Made by a program: the position numbers and the translations under genes. A model generated the notes under the pieces. It was not told where the DNA came from and did no database searches. It was given only the letters and a program-made list of their open reading frames with translations. A stretch of DNA of 10,566 bases from JAHJDR01 sp964526915 (lineage in GTDB: Bacteria > UBA10199 > JADGCS01): NCBI GenBank assembly GCA_964526915.1, contig CAZGMS010000146.1, positions 1 through 10,566 on the forward strand, given 5' to 3'. Position 1 is the first letter of the stretch. Each line of letters begins with the position of its first letter. This document shows positions 1 to 7,509 of the stretch, one piece after another.

Positions 1-929
1 GCTTCACGTCTGATGAACTCCAAAATCACAAAATGTTCGAAGAGTGTGCCGTAATAGGCCGTCGACATGGCAGGCACTACAGTCAGGAGATTTGCCAAGG
101 CACGGCATACCCCGATGTCAAAAAAATAGAATTTTGGTGATTGATGAACACGTTTTCGTGTTGATTGAAGGTAAGGTTCGAGGACAAAACCTACCAGTGT
201 GTCTTCAAGAATTGAAAAGTAGGATTTCACTGTTTTGGAATCAACGCCCACATCCTCCGCTATGTTTGAAAAATTGATGATGATTCCATTGTGTTGTGCG
301 GCAACTTCCAAAAATTTTCTAAAGGGATCGAGTTTGCGAATCAATTGTTCACTGACGATTTCTTCTTTCAAATAGGTGTTGGCATAAGATTGTAAAAAAT
401 CCATGCGATCAGACGCGTTGACCTGGCGACCAAGTCCAGGAAGGGTTCCCCATTGCAGGGCTTGCAAAAGATCAAAATCCTTGCCCAGTTCTGCCGAGGT
501 GAGCGGATGCAAAGTTCTTTCAAAAGCCCTCCCGGCCAACAAGTTCACACCACCTTGTTTTAGTTTGCGGGCACTTGATCCTGTCAGTATGAATCGCTTG
601 TCAGTTTCTTCGATGAGCTTATGAACGACATCCAGCAACTTGGGAATTTTTTGAATTTCATCGATGACGACCACTTTTTTTTCATCAGGCAGTGCCTTTA
701 CTTGACGATACAACAAGTCAGGATCTCGGGCATACTGATTTTCTGTTTGGAACAGCAACAAATCAACATAGAGACTGTCTCGATCGGGATACAATTGTTT
801 GATTAACGTGCTTTTGCCCGTTCCTCTGGGACCAAACAGAAAATAACTGTTGTTTTTTGGAACTGAAATCTCTCTTTTGTACACAGACCACACTCCTTGT
901 TTTCGACGATAATACGGAGTATGATCCAT
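1..929 (-). CDS. AAA_14/DUF4143-type ATPase, C-terminus cut by window edge
   Basis: I translated the minus strand from an ATG at 929; 309 codons stay open to the window edge, so the C-terminus is missing. The protein has a P-loop GPRGTGKST (residues 33-41), a Walker B strand VVVIDEIQ (86-93), a sensor-like LTGSSARKL (115-123) and a GRAFER..PLT segment (about 133-143). After these comes a helical region containing 'SYANTYLKEEI' and a winged-helix-like part, then 'KFYFFDIGVCRAL' (266-278). This order matches the widespread AAA_14 plus DUF4143 ATP-binding proteins. Their physiological role is mostly unknown, and they are often found in toxin-like or mobile settings. No Shine-Dalgarno is visible before the ATG; the upstream sequence is A/T-rich. 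The gene looks more AT-rich than hemW beside it and such genes are often patchily distributed, so horizontal origin is possible but unproven. The family call is firm; the role is unknown. Confidence 0.85.
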   Translation of the reverse strand, partial: MDHTPYYRRKQGVWSVYKREISVPKNNSYFLFGPRGTGKSTLIKQLYPDRDSLYVDLLLFQTENQYARDPDLLYRQVKALPDEKKVVVIDEIQKIPKLLDVVHKLIEETDKRFILTGSSARKLKQGGVNLLAGRAFERTLHPLTSAELGKDFDLLQALQWGTLPGLGRQVNASDRMDFLQSYANTYLKEEIVSEQLIRKLDPFRKFLEVAAQHNGIIINFSNIAEDVGVDSKTVKSYFSILEDTLVGFVLEPYLQSTRKRVHQSPKFYFFDIGVCRALANLLTVVPAMSTAYYGTLFEHFVILEFIRRE

Positions 930-1027
930 TTTTTGAAAAAAGAAAAGAAAAATATGCAAAAAATTTATGGAGTCAGCCATAAGTGCCTTCAAGACAACAT
1001 ACGACGCACTTGGTGAATAGGTTATCC

Positions 1028-2227
1028 ATGCCCGCTCATATCTACATCCATTTCCCTTTCTGTGTCAGCAAATGCGGGTACTGTGATTTTTTTTCGCAAC
1101 CGATGTCATCGACCGCCGTGCCGCGCACAGCCTACACACGCGCGGTGATTAACGAGATGAGGGCGTGTGAGACGCTGTGGCCCCGGCAGGGTGACGGCCA
1201 CGGGGAGTCTGTGCGCACCGTGTCTTTTGGCGGGGGGACGCCTTCTCTTTTCGATCCCGCAAACGTGTGCGCGATCCTGTCTGCCCTACGCGAGCAGTGG
1301 GGATTTGCGCCCCGTCCCGAAGTGACGCTGGAGTGTAATCCGGGCACGATGACGCACGAAAAAATGTTGGGCTACAGCGACGCTGGCGTCAATCGCTTTT
1401 CTGTCGGTGTGCAGAGTTTTCAGGACTCTCTGCTGCAACGCATGGGCCGTATTCATTCAGCCAGAGAGGCCCGCGAAACCTTGTCATGGCTCGTTCGGAT
1501 GGGCGATGTGCGCGTGAGTCTCGATTTGATTTACGGTTATCCCGGACAAACGCTCGCGGAATGGGAGGCTGATCTGAACGTGGCGATTGACAGTGGTGCG
1601 GGCCATCTTTCGTGCTATGCCCTGACGATTGAAACCCAAACACCATTGGCGGCGCAAATCAAGGAACAGCAGACATTGGCAACGGAAACCGATTTGTTGG
1701 CTGACATGCAGGAGTTGACGTATGCAAAAGTGAGGCGGGCGGGTTTTGGCGTGTACGAAATTTCTAATTTTTCCCGTGAGGGTTTTGAGTGTCGGCACAA
1801 CATCGATGCCTATTGGAAATACGGATCGTATCTGGGTTTGGGGGCGGGGGCTGTTTCGCAGTGGCAAGGGGTCAAGTGTGATGCGCCATACGGGGACGAT
1901 CATGTTTTAAAGAGTGGACCAGCGGTGTGTCGATGGATGAATCAGTGCCATATCAAAAATTATTTGCAAGGTGACTCTGTAAGGGATGTTGAAAGCATCG
2001 ATGTAGCGACAGCCATGAAGGAATTTATCATGATGGGGCTCAGGACGCGTTGGGGAATCAATGAAACCGTGTTCGAAGAGCGCTTTGGACAGCCTTTTTT
2101 GGCCCTTTTTGGCCCAGGTGTTGAGCAGGCTGTAGGCCTGCAATGGGCATGTTTTAAGGATCATACGCTTATCCCCACAGAAAAAGGAATGTTGATGAAC
2201 AACGCACTCACCAGGTTGTTTTTTTGA
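1028..2227 (+). CDS. hemW: Heme chaperone HemW (radical SAM protein, formerly called oxygen-independent coproporphyrinogen oxidase-like)
   Basis: HemW is a radical-SAM-fold protein that binds heme and delivers it to target proteins; it is often misannotated as HemN. Evidence: MPAHIYIHFPFC at the N-terminus; the [4Fe-4S] cluster motif CVSKCGYC (Cys12, 16, 19) followed by DFF; the SAM-binding SFGGGTPS (66-73); NRFSVGVQSF (122-131); SLDLIYGYPGQT (164-175); and HLSCYALTIETQTPL (193-207). The segment FECRHNIDAYWKYGSYLGLGAGA (about 253-275) is a HemW signature, and a HemN_C-like region follows. The length of 399 aa is normal for the family. The frame is open from a GTG at 983, but I chose the ATG at 1028 because homologues begin at this 'IHFPFC' motif; the 15 extra residues are not HemW-like. 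Shine-Dalgarno is weak. The gene diverges from the ATPase with about 100 bp between. A weak AGCGCT inverted repeat (2227-2232 / 2248-2253) follows the stop. Confidence 0.93.
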   Translation: MPAHIYIHFPFCVSKCGYCDFFSQPMSSTAVPRTAYTRAVINEMRACETLWPRQGDGHGESVRTVSFGGGTPSLFDPANVCAILSALREQWGFAPRPEVTLECNPGTMTHEKMLGYSDAGVNRFSVGVQSFQDSLLQRMGRIHSAREARETLSWLVRMGDVRVSLDLIYGYPGQTLAEWEADLNVAIDSGAGHLSCYALTIETQTPLAAQIKEQQTLATETDLLADMQELTYAKVRRAGFGVYEISNFSREGFECRHNIDAYWKYGSYLGLGAGAVSQWQGVKCDAPYGDDHVLKSGPAVCRWMNQCHIKNYLQGDSVRDVESIDVATAMKEFIMMGLRTRWGINETVFEERFGQPFLALFGPGVEQAVGLQWACFKDHTLIPTEKGMLMNNALTRLFF

Positions 2228-2278
2228 GCGCTGAAATACCCCTTGCAAGCGCTTTAACTGCATGATAATTCAAGAATA

Positions 2279-2474
2279 ATTCGTGAATCGTGGATTGTGG
2301 ATTGTGGATCGAAAGAAAGAATTTGTCATTCCAGCGTCCCGCAGAGCGGGATCAGTCCTCTGGCTGAAAGGCTGGAGTCCATGTTTTTTGTAACTCTGGA
2401 TCCCTGCTTTTGCAGGGATGACAATTCGATGGATTGATTTACGATCCACGATCCACGATTAACGATGCACGAAT
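2279..2474. repeat. Composite palindromic intergenic repeat, copy 1
   Basis: Outer arms 2279-2311 and 2442-2474 are inverted repeats of 33 bp with 5 mismatches by eye. They contain a degenerate tandem heptamer of the ATTGTGG/ATCGTGG type. Inside is a core starting GTCATTCC (2325) and ending GGGATGAC (2422). The right core carries a perfect hairpin, stem ATCCCTGC/GCAGGGAT (2400-2407 / 2412-2419) with loop TTTT. The left core is a longer variant with its own GC-rich pairing (TCCCGC/GCGGGA). The right arm ends only 6 bases before the transketolase start codon. Such 'GTCATTCC...GGATGAC' repeats are common between genes in many proteobacterial genomes, where they give spurious WIPAFAGMT-like peptides. 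No transposase is encoded. Confidence 0.85.
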
Positions 2475-2480
2475 ATACCT

Positions 2481-3308
2481 ATGAATAAATCCATCCCAGA
2501 ACTGCAAAACATCGCGCGAGAATTGCGCGTCACCATCGTCAAAACCATACACAAGGCCAAGAGTGGACACCCGGGGGGCTCTTTGTCGTGCATCGACATG
2601 CTCACGGCATTGTATTTTTACAAGCTCAATTACGATTCCAAAAATCCCCGATGGGAAGACCGCGATCGTGTGGTGTTGTCGTCGGGACACACCTGCCCCG
2701 CATTGTACAGCATTCTGGCAAGACTTGGTGTGTTCCCTTCTGAGGAGTTGAACCATTTGCGTCAACTGGGTTCGCCCTTGCAGGGGCATCCCAAATACAA
2801 TCTGGATTATGGCATTGAGATGTCCACAGGTTCATTGGGTCAGGGCATGAGCGTGGCCAATGGCATGGCTCTGGCGGCGCGAGCGCAAAACAAAAAATAC
2901 CGCGTGTATTCTCTGGAAACAGACGGGGGTTCGCAGGAGGGGATGATGTGGGAGGCCACCATGTTGGCCGCGCATTACAAATTATCGAATCGTTGTATTT
3001 TGTTTGATCTCAATAATGTGCAGATCGATGGTTTTGTGTCTGATGTGATGGGTGTGGAACCAGTGGCTGATAAATTCCGGGCCTTCAATTGGCATGTGAT
3101 CGAAGTCGACGGCCACAACATGCAACAAATTTGTTCTGCTCTCGATGAGGCGGCCACTGTGACGGATAAGCCTCAGGCCATCATTGGCAAAACCATTATT
3201 GGCAAGGGTGTGTCGTTATTTGAAAACAAGGCCAAGTATCACGGCACACCACCGACGGATGAGGAGTTGGCTGTGGCATTGAAAGAGTTGAATATAGCTC
3301 AAAGCTGA
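2481..3308 (+). CDS. tkt: Transketolase, N-terminal (thiamine-diphosphate pyrophosphate-binding) subunit
   Basis: This is one half of a two-gene transketolase, which moves two-carbon ketol units between sugar phosphates in the pentose phosphate pathway. Its 275 aa are the usual length for the split N-subunit. Visible motifs: KSGHPGGSLS (28-37, with the conserved His30), DRVVLSSGHTCPALY (62-76), GSPLQGHP (97-104), STGSLGQGMSVANGMA (115-130), and the Mg-ThDP motif around TDGGSQEGMMWEA (147-159), which runs on to DLNNVQIDG (176-184). Asp148 and Asn178 keep the 30-residue spacing of the metal ligands. The canonical GDG is TDG here and the residue after it is Gly, not the usual Glu. The ATG lies 6 bases after a palindromic repeat arm and has no recognisable Shine-Dalgarno. 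The partner gene follows after 205 bp that hold a second repeat. Function is confident at family level. Confidence 0.93.
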   Translation: MNKSIPELQNIARELRVTIVKTIHKAKSGHPGGSLSCIDMLTALYFYKLNYDSKNPRWEDRDRVVLSSGHTCPALYSILARLGVFPSEELNHLRQLGSPLQGHPKYNLDYGIEMSTGSLGQGMSVANGMALAARAQNKKYRVYSLETDGGSQEGMMWEATMLAAHYKLSNRCILFDLNNVQIDGFVSDVMGVEPVADKFRAFNWHVIEVDGHNMQQICSALDEAATVTDKPQAIIGKTIIGKGVSLFENKAKYHGTPPTDEELAVALKELNIAQS

Positions 3309-3319
3309 AAGGATTAAAC

Positions 3320-3472
3320 GAATGTCGAATCACGAACAAGGAACAAGGAATTTCGAAGTGGTTGTCATTCCAGCGAATGCTGGAATCCATGTTTGCAATA
3401 ATTCTGGATCCCTGCGTTCGCAGGGATGACAAATTTCGATATTCGACATTCCTTGTTCGATATTCAATATTC
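3320..3472. repeat. Composite palindromic intergenic repeat, copy 2, between the transketolase halves
   Basis: Outer arms 3320-3357 and 3435-3472 are an imperfect 38-bp inverted repeat sharing a perfect CGAACAAGGAA block. They are made of TCGAATAT/GAACAAG-like words. The core has two perfect 8-bp hairpins: ATTCCAGC/GCTGGAAT with loop GAAT (3367-3374 / 3379-3386) and ATCCCTGC/GCAGGGAT with loop GTTC (3408-3415 / 3420-3427). The pairing may extend further out, since AGCTCAAAG at 3297-3305 mirrors CTTTGAGCT near 3479-3487. That nine-base word occurs twice on the right, within CCTTTGAGCTT at about 3478-3488 and 3492-3502. The core is the same family as copy 1, but the outer arms differ in sequence. 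Confidence 0.85.
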
Positions 3473-3513
3473 ACATACCTTTGAGCTTTTGCCTTTGAGC
3501 TTGTGGAGAACAC

Positions 3514-4452
3514 ATGGAACTATTGAATTTAGCAACACGCGAAGCATACGGCATGAAATTGGCCCAGTTGGGAGAGACGCATCCCGAAATTATCGTGATG
3601 GATGCGGATTTATCGGGGTCAACCAAAACGGCGGATTTTAAAAAGAAGTTTCCCCAGCGTTTTTTTAATGTGGGGGTTGCGGAGCAAAATCTCATGGGCA
3701 CAGCCGCAGGCATCGCGTTGTCTGGCCACACTGTTTTTGTGTCGACGTTCGCGATCTTTGCCACGGGGCGCGCGTGGGAACCTGTCAGACAATCCATTGC
3801 GTACCCAAAAGCCAACGTGAAGATTTGTGCCACGCACGCAGGCATTACGGTTGGTGAGGATGGCGCGAGTCACCAGTCAATCGAAGACATCGCTTTGATG
3901 CGCGTGATTCCCGGCATGCAGGTTTTGGTTCCTGCCGATGCCCATCAGACCATGAGTATGATTGATTATCTGGTGGGGAACAATGGCCCAGCGTATTTGC
4001 GTTTGGGCAGGGCAAAAACAGATCAGGTTTTTGATCATGCCTACCAGTTTTGTTTGGGCAAAGGCGATGTGCTCAAGCAGGGTAAAGACATCTGTCTCAT
4101 GACCACCGGTTTTGTGACCAAAGCCACGCTGGACGCCGCACAGGAACTGGATCAAAAAGGGATTTCGACGACTGTGGTGTGTTTTGGATCGATCAAACCC
4201 ATCGACGAACAATTGATTGTGGGCATGGCCAGGACGCACAAGGTTTTATTTAGTGTTGAGGAACATTCAGTCATTGGCGGGTTGGGAGGGGCGATTGCCG
4301 AGGTTCTGACAGCCCAGTATCCCGCAAAGTTGCACCGGCTGGGGCTACAAGACGAATTTGGCCAGTCAGCGCCGTATCCCGTTTTGCTCAGGCATTATAA
4401 GTTGGACAAAGAAGGCATTGTGGGGTCGGTCATAGAAAGGCTTAAGGCGTAA
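3514..4452 (+). CDS. tkt: Transketolase, C-terminal (pyrimidine-binding) subunit
   Basis: This is the second half of the split transketolase. It provides the pyrimidine-binding domain and a C-terminal transketolase domain, and is expected to form a heterotetramer with the upstream product. Motifs: VMDADLSGSTKT (28-39); RFFNVGVAEQNLMGTAAGIA (49-68), in which Glu57 is the catalytic glutamate that activates the thiamine ring; FVSTFAIFATGRAWEPVRQ (75-93); ATHAGITVGEDGASHQSIEDIALMR (106-130); and a C-terminal domain with VCFGSIKPID and VEEHSVIGGLGGA (248-260). The length of 312 aa is normal. The start is well supported by GTGGAG at 3503-3508, five bases before the ATG. The 205-bp gap from the N-subunit contains a palindromic repeat, so co-transcription would have to pass through strong hairpins. 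Confidence 0.94.
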   Translation: MELLNLATREAYGMKLAQLGETHPEIIVMDADLSGSTKTADFKKKFPQRFFNVGVAEQNLMGTAAGIALSGHTVFVSTFAIFATGRAWEPVRQSIAYPKANVKICATHAGITVGEDGASHQSIEDIALMRVIPGMQVLVPADAHQTMSMIDYLVGNNGPAYLRLGRAKTDQVFDHAYQFCLGKGDVLKQGKDICLMTTGFVTKATLDAAQELDQKGISTTVVCFGSIKPIDEQLIVGMARTHKVLFSVEEHSVIGGLGGAIAEVLTAQYPAKLHRLGLQDEFGQSAPYPVLLRHYKLDKEGIVGSVIERLKA

Positions 4453-4466
4453 GGCTCAAGGCAAAA

Positions 4467-4543
4467 CAACTGCTTCAATTCTCAACTGCTTCAACAGTCA
4501 ATTGCCAATTGTATGTTGCTAATTGAAACAGTTGAAGGAGTTG
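4467..4543. repeat. Short palindromic spacer repeat upstream of ctpA
   Basis: CAACTGCTTCAA occurs twice in direct orientation (4467-4478 and 4483-4494, a 16-base period). Its near-perfect inverse TTGAAGGAGTTG lies at 4532-4543 (11 of 12 bases pair). Inside, TCAATTGCC (4498-4506) faces GCTAATTGA (4519-4527). The result is a low-GC imperfect palindrome ending about 20 bases before the ctpA ATG. It also looks built from short repeated words, but shares no core with the other repeats. It could affect ctpA expression as an mRNA leader structure; no terminator T-run is seen. Confidence 0.6.
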
Positions 4544-4563
4544 GATTGTTTTAGGAATAAATT

Positions 4564-5766
4564 ATGAAAAGAATATTGTGTTTAGGATTGGTGTTGATGG
4601 CATTTTGTCTGGTCTTGCTTGCCCCTGCTGAGGTGCGGGCCTGGACAGACAAAATTTACAAAGACATTGCCACTTTTTCCAAGGTACTCGACATCGTCGA
4701 TAAATTATACGTTCAGGAAGTCAATGAAGACACGGCGATGGAAGGAGCCATCAACGGTTTGTTGCAGACCCTGGATCCCCATTCGATTTACATGGCACCT
4801 GAGGCGTACAAGAGTTTCAGCTCAGAGACCAAAGGACGGTTTGGAGGGATCGGTATCGAAGTGTCTATCAAAGATGGCATCTTGACTGTTGTGTCGCCAC
4901 TTGAGGGCACCCCTGCTTGGGATGCGGGCATTAAGGCTGGGGACAAGATTCTGACTATTGACGGGCAATCCACAAAACACATGTCACTCAACGATGCCGT
5001 CAAGCTCATGAGGGGGCCTGTCGGCAAGGCGCTGAGTCTCACCATTTGGCGTGAAGGGAAAAAGGGCGCCAAGACCGTTAACATCACGCGCGAGATGATC
5101 AAGGTGTCGGCCATCCGGACTGAGGATTTGGGTGATGGGTACGCTATGTTCAAGATCATCACGTTTCAGGAAGGGGTGGCCAAACAGTTGTGGACTGCGA
5201 TTGAGGAATTTGTTGGCAAAAAGGGTGAACTCAAAGGGATGATTCTGGATTTGAGGGACAATCCGGGTGGTCTCTTGACAGAAGCGGTGCGCATCAGTGA
5301 TTTTTTTATTGCTGAGGGCGTGATTGTGAGCACCAAGGGGCGCAGCCAGGAGACCGAGGTGAGCTTGGCCCACAAAAAAGGGACGTTGCCGAATTTTCCG
5401 ATGATTGTCCTCATCAACGAGGGCTCTGCCAGCGCGTCCGAAATTCTGGCAGGGGCACTCAAAGATCACAAAAGAGCCAGGATTCTGGGAACCAATTCGT
5501 TTGGCAAGGGAAGCGTTCAGACGCTGATCAATCTCGAAAATGGTGGTGCCGTCAAGATCACGATTGCCCACTACTTCACACCCAAGGACAAACTCATTGA
5601 TGGCAAGGGTATTCCTCCAGACATCAAGATCGACACCAAAGGATTTCTCAAAAAGAACAAAACCAAATTCAAAAAGGACAAGGCCTCACAGAAGATCGAA
5701 AGAGATGAATTCTATAATTATCAACGGGACGAGGCCTTGAGTTTGTTGAAAAAAACAGGTCACTGA
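4564..5766 (+). CDS. ctpA: Carboxyl-terminal processing protease, S41 family (CtpA-type), exported
   Basis: This is a serine-lysine protease that trims or degrades proteins from their C-termini in the periplasm. The N-terminus is a signal peptide (MKR, hydrophobic 4-20, likely cleavage after VRA at 26). Then comes the region KVLDIVDKLYVQEVNEDTAMEGAINGLLQTLDPHSIYM (40-77), a PDZ domain (about 90-180, with GRFGGIGIEV and AGDKILTIDG) and the S41 core. Key segments are MILDLRDNPGGLL (226-238), NEGSASASEILAGALKD (285-301) and GTNSFGKGSVQT (309-320). By spacing with characterised CtpA proteins the dyad is Ser290 and Lys315, 25 residues apart. At 400 aa it is on the short side; the tail after about 360 is Lys-rich and low in complexity. 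The start ATG has only a weak AGGA (4553-4556). The gene converges on gatB with 27 bp between stops and no obvious intrinsic terminator. Confidence 0.94.
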   Translation: MKRILCLGLVLMAFCLVLLAPAEVRAWTDKIYKDIATFSKVLDIVDKLYVQEVNEDTAMEGAINGLLQTLDPHSIYMAPEAYKSFSSETKGRFGGIGIEVSIKDGILTVVSPLEGTPAWDAGIKAGDKILTIDGQSTKHMSLNDAVKLMRGPVGKALSLTIWREGKKGAKTVNITREMIKVSAIRTEDLGDGYAMFKIITFQEGVAKQLWTAIEEFVGKKGELKGMILDLRDNPGGLLTEAVRISDFFIAEGVIVSTKGRSQETEVSLAHKKGTLPNFPMIVLINEGSASASEILAGALKDHKRARILGTNSFGKGSVQTLINLENGGAVKITIAHYFTPKDKLIDGKGIPPDIKIDTKGFLKKNKTKFKKDKASQKIERDEFYNYQRDEALSLLKKTGH

Positions 5767-5793
5767 ATCACCTGCAGAGCACATCCATCGGAT

Positions 5794-7251
5794 TCAACAA
5801 GCGGACTTTGGGGTCAACACCTTTTTCAATAAATCGTTCACCATTTGCGGGTTGGCTTGGCCCTGCAGGCGGCGCATGACTTGTCCTACCAAAAAGGCGA
5901 ATACCTTCTCTTTGCCGCTTTGATAGTCTTTTACCTGCTCTGGGTGTGCCGCAATGACAGAAGTGATGGCCTCGACGATCGCGTTCGTGTCATGAATTTG
6001 CGTGAGATTTTGTTTGGCAATGATGTCTTGCGGTGGCTCCCCGGTACGGAACATCTCTTCAAAAACTTTTTTGGCTACGGTAGCGGAGATGATCCCTTCA
6101 TCAATGGATGACAAAAGCCCTGCAAAGTGGGACGGCGTGACGGGTATTTCTGTAATGTCTTTGTTGCTGTGATTGAGTTCTCTCATGAGTTCGGTCATGA
6201 TCCAGTTGGCGACTTTTTTGGGTTGCGCGTAAAGGGCTACGACTTTTTCAAAAAAATCGGCCAGCTTCCTCTCACCGGTGAGCAAAACAGCATCGTATTC
6301 GGACAGTTTAAAATCTCGCACAAAACACTGTGCGCGAGCAGTCGCCAGTTCCGGCAGTTGCGAACGACAGCCGTTGATCCAGGTTTCATCGATGATGAGA
6401 GGAACCAGATCGGGGTCTGGAAAATAACGGTAGTCGTGGGCCTCCTCTTTCGACCGCATGGTCAGGGTAATGCCCTGCGCATCATCGAACAATCTGGTTT
6501 CTTGCACCACGGCCTTGCCTTTGGAGAGCAGGGCATCTTGTCTTTGCACCTCGTGTTTGAGGGCCTTTTCGATGAATTTGATAGAGTTGAGGTTTTTGAT
6601 TTCGACCTTCGTGCCCAGTGTGTTGTTAGCCAGAGGTGCCAGTGAAATGTTGGCGTCACAGCGCAGTGACCCCTGTTCCATGTTGCCGTCGCAGACCTCC
6701 GTGTAGCGCACCAGAGAACGCAGGGCCTTCAAAAAAACAGCGGCCTCTTCTGGTGAGTGAATACAGGGCTCCGTGACGATTTCGCAGAGTGGAACCCCGG
6801 CGCGGTTCAAATCAACAAGCGTCGTGCCGTCATCGGAGTGCAGTAATTTTCCCGCGTCTTCTTCGAGATGAATGCGGTTGATGTGGATGGTCTTGGTGGT
6901 GTCGCCAACGGTGATGTCGAGATGCCCGCCAAGGCAGATGGGCTGGGCGTACTGGGTGATTTGGTATCCCTTGGGCAGGTCAGGATAAAAATAATTTTTA
7001 CGATCCCAGATGGATTTGTTTTGAACAGCCGCGTTGAGGGCCAATCCCAATGTGATAGCAAGCTCAACTGCTTTTTTATTCAGCACGGGCAGGGCGCCGG
7101 GTAGCCCCAAACAGACGGGGCAGGTGTTGGTGTTGGGCTGGGCGCCAAACTGCGTGGAGCATGCGCAGAAAATTTTTGATTGCGTATTCAGTTGCACATG
7201 GATCTCGAGCCCGATGGTGGGGGTGTGCTTGTGTTGGATGTCGGCTGACAT
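5794..7251 (-). CDS. gatB: Aspartyl/glutamyl-tRNA(Asn/Gln) amidotransferase subunit B
   Basis: GatB is the kinase/amidase-coupling subunit of GatCAB, which converts misacylated Glu-tRNA(Gln) or Asp-tRNA(Asn) to the correct amide form. Its presence suggests the organism lacks at least one of GlnRS or AsnRS. Motifs: IGLEIHVQL (13-21); a four-cysteine zinc-type cluster, CAC (29-31) and CPVC (44-47); YFYPDLPKGYQITQYAQPI; HLEEDAGKLLH; DLNRAGVPLCEIVTEP; GNMEQGSLRCDANIS; KIEIKNLNSIKF-like VEIKNLNSIKFIEKAL; and HDYRYFPDPDL. A helical and YqeY-like C-terminal domain for tRNA binding follows. The frame is open from a TTG at 7287, but the ATG at 7251 gives 485 aa, close to normal, with the expected N-terminus. 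Shine-Dalgarno is weak. gatA and gatC are not in the window, so the complex is encoded at scattered loci or outside it. Confidence 0.95.
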   Translation of the reverse strand: MSADIQHKHTPTIGLEIHVQLNTQSKIFCACSTQFGAQPNTNTCPVCLGLPGALPVLNKKAVELAITLGLALNAAVQNKSIWDRKNYFYPDLPKGYQITQYAQPICLGGHLDITVGDTTKTIHINRIHLEEDAGKLLHSDDGTTLVDLNRAGVPLCEIVTEPCIHSPEEAAVFLKALRSLVRYTEVCDGNMEQGSLRCDANISLAPLANNTLGTKVEIKNLNSIKFIEKALKHEVQRQDALLSKGKAVVQETRLFDDAQGITLTMRSKEEAHDYRYFPDPDLVPLIIDETWINGCRSQLPELATARAQCFVRDFKLSEYDAVLLTGERKLADFFEKVVALYAQPKKVANWIMTELMRELNHSNKDITEIPVTPSHFAGLLSSIDEGIISATVAKKVFEEMFRTGEPPQDIIAKQNLTQIHDTNAIVEAITSVIAAHPEQVKDYQSGKEKVFAFLVGQVMRRLQGQANPQMVNDLLKKVLTPKSAC

Positions 7252-7317
7252 GACAGGCTCACTATGATAGCAACACTCAAATATCAAATTGTGAATTTTG
7301 TCTCAAATGACTGAGTG

Positions 7318-7415
7318 GTCATCCCTGCGCAGGCAGGGATCCATTTGAATATCGAATAACGAACAAGAAATATCGAATGTCGAAATTTGTCATCCCTGCG
7401 AATGCAGGGATCCAG
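7318..7415. repeat. Intergenic repeat, copy 3: two direct hairpin units around an AT-rich arm
   Basis: Two units in the same orientation begin GTCATCCCTGC (7318 and 7389). Each forms a perfect 8-bp hairpin ATCCCTGC/GCAGGGAT: 7321-7328 / 7333-7340 with loop GCAG, and 7392-7399 / 7404-7411 with loop GAAT. Between them (7347-7388) lies an AT-rich arm of the same word type as copy 2 (GAATATCGAATAACGAACAAG...). Unlike copies 1 and 2, the hairpins are direct repeats and not inverted, so the element may be rearranged or a half-copy. It lies upstream of gatB (start 7251, minus strand) and downstream of the secreted protein gene. Confidence 0.85.
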
Positions 7416-7456
7416 ATCAAAACACATTTCATTATTTCTTGTTCAACCTTCAAACA

Positions 7457-7480
7457 AGCTTCCCGTATCACCCGAAAAAA
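7457..7480. repeat. Short dispersed 24-mer, copy A
   Basis: The sequence runs AGCT-T-CCCGTATCACCC-G-AAAAA-A. It matches 9841-9864 at 21 of 24 positions, the differences being single bases at three places. The copy lies just past the repeat cluster at 7318-7415, downstream of the 7510-8037 gene. It may be part of a larger intergenic repeat family. No function can be read from the sequence. Confidence 0.6.
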
Positions 7481-7509
7481 CCTGTCTAAATGTGTTTTCG
7501 GATGGGCCC

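Noticed and set aside
983..1027. GTG at 983 as the hemW start
   Set aside because: The 15 extra residues do not resemble HemW N-termini. The ATG at 1028 places the protein start directly before the IHFPFC motif.
2227..2253. Possible hemW terminator
   Set aside because: The AGCGCT inverted repeat has a 15-base loop and only a short T-run. Too weak to list as a terminator.
2279..2474. CRISPR-like array in the heptamer repeats
   Set aside because: The words are 7 bases, contiguous and lack spacers; no cas genes are present.
5767..5793. Bidirectional terminator between ctpA and gatB
   Set aside because: Only a 5-bp GAATC/GATTC pairing and no T-run on either strand.
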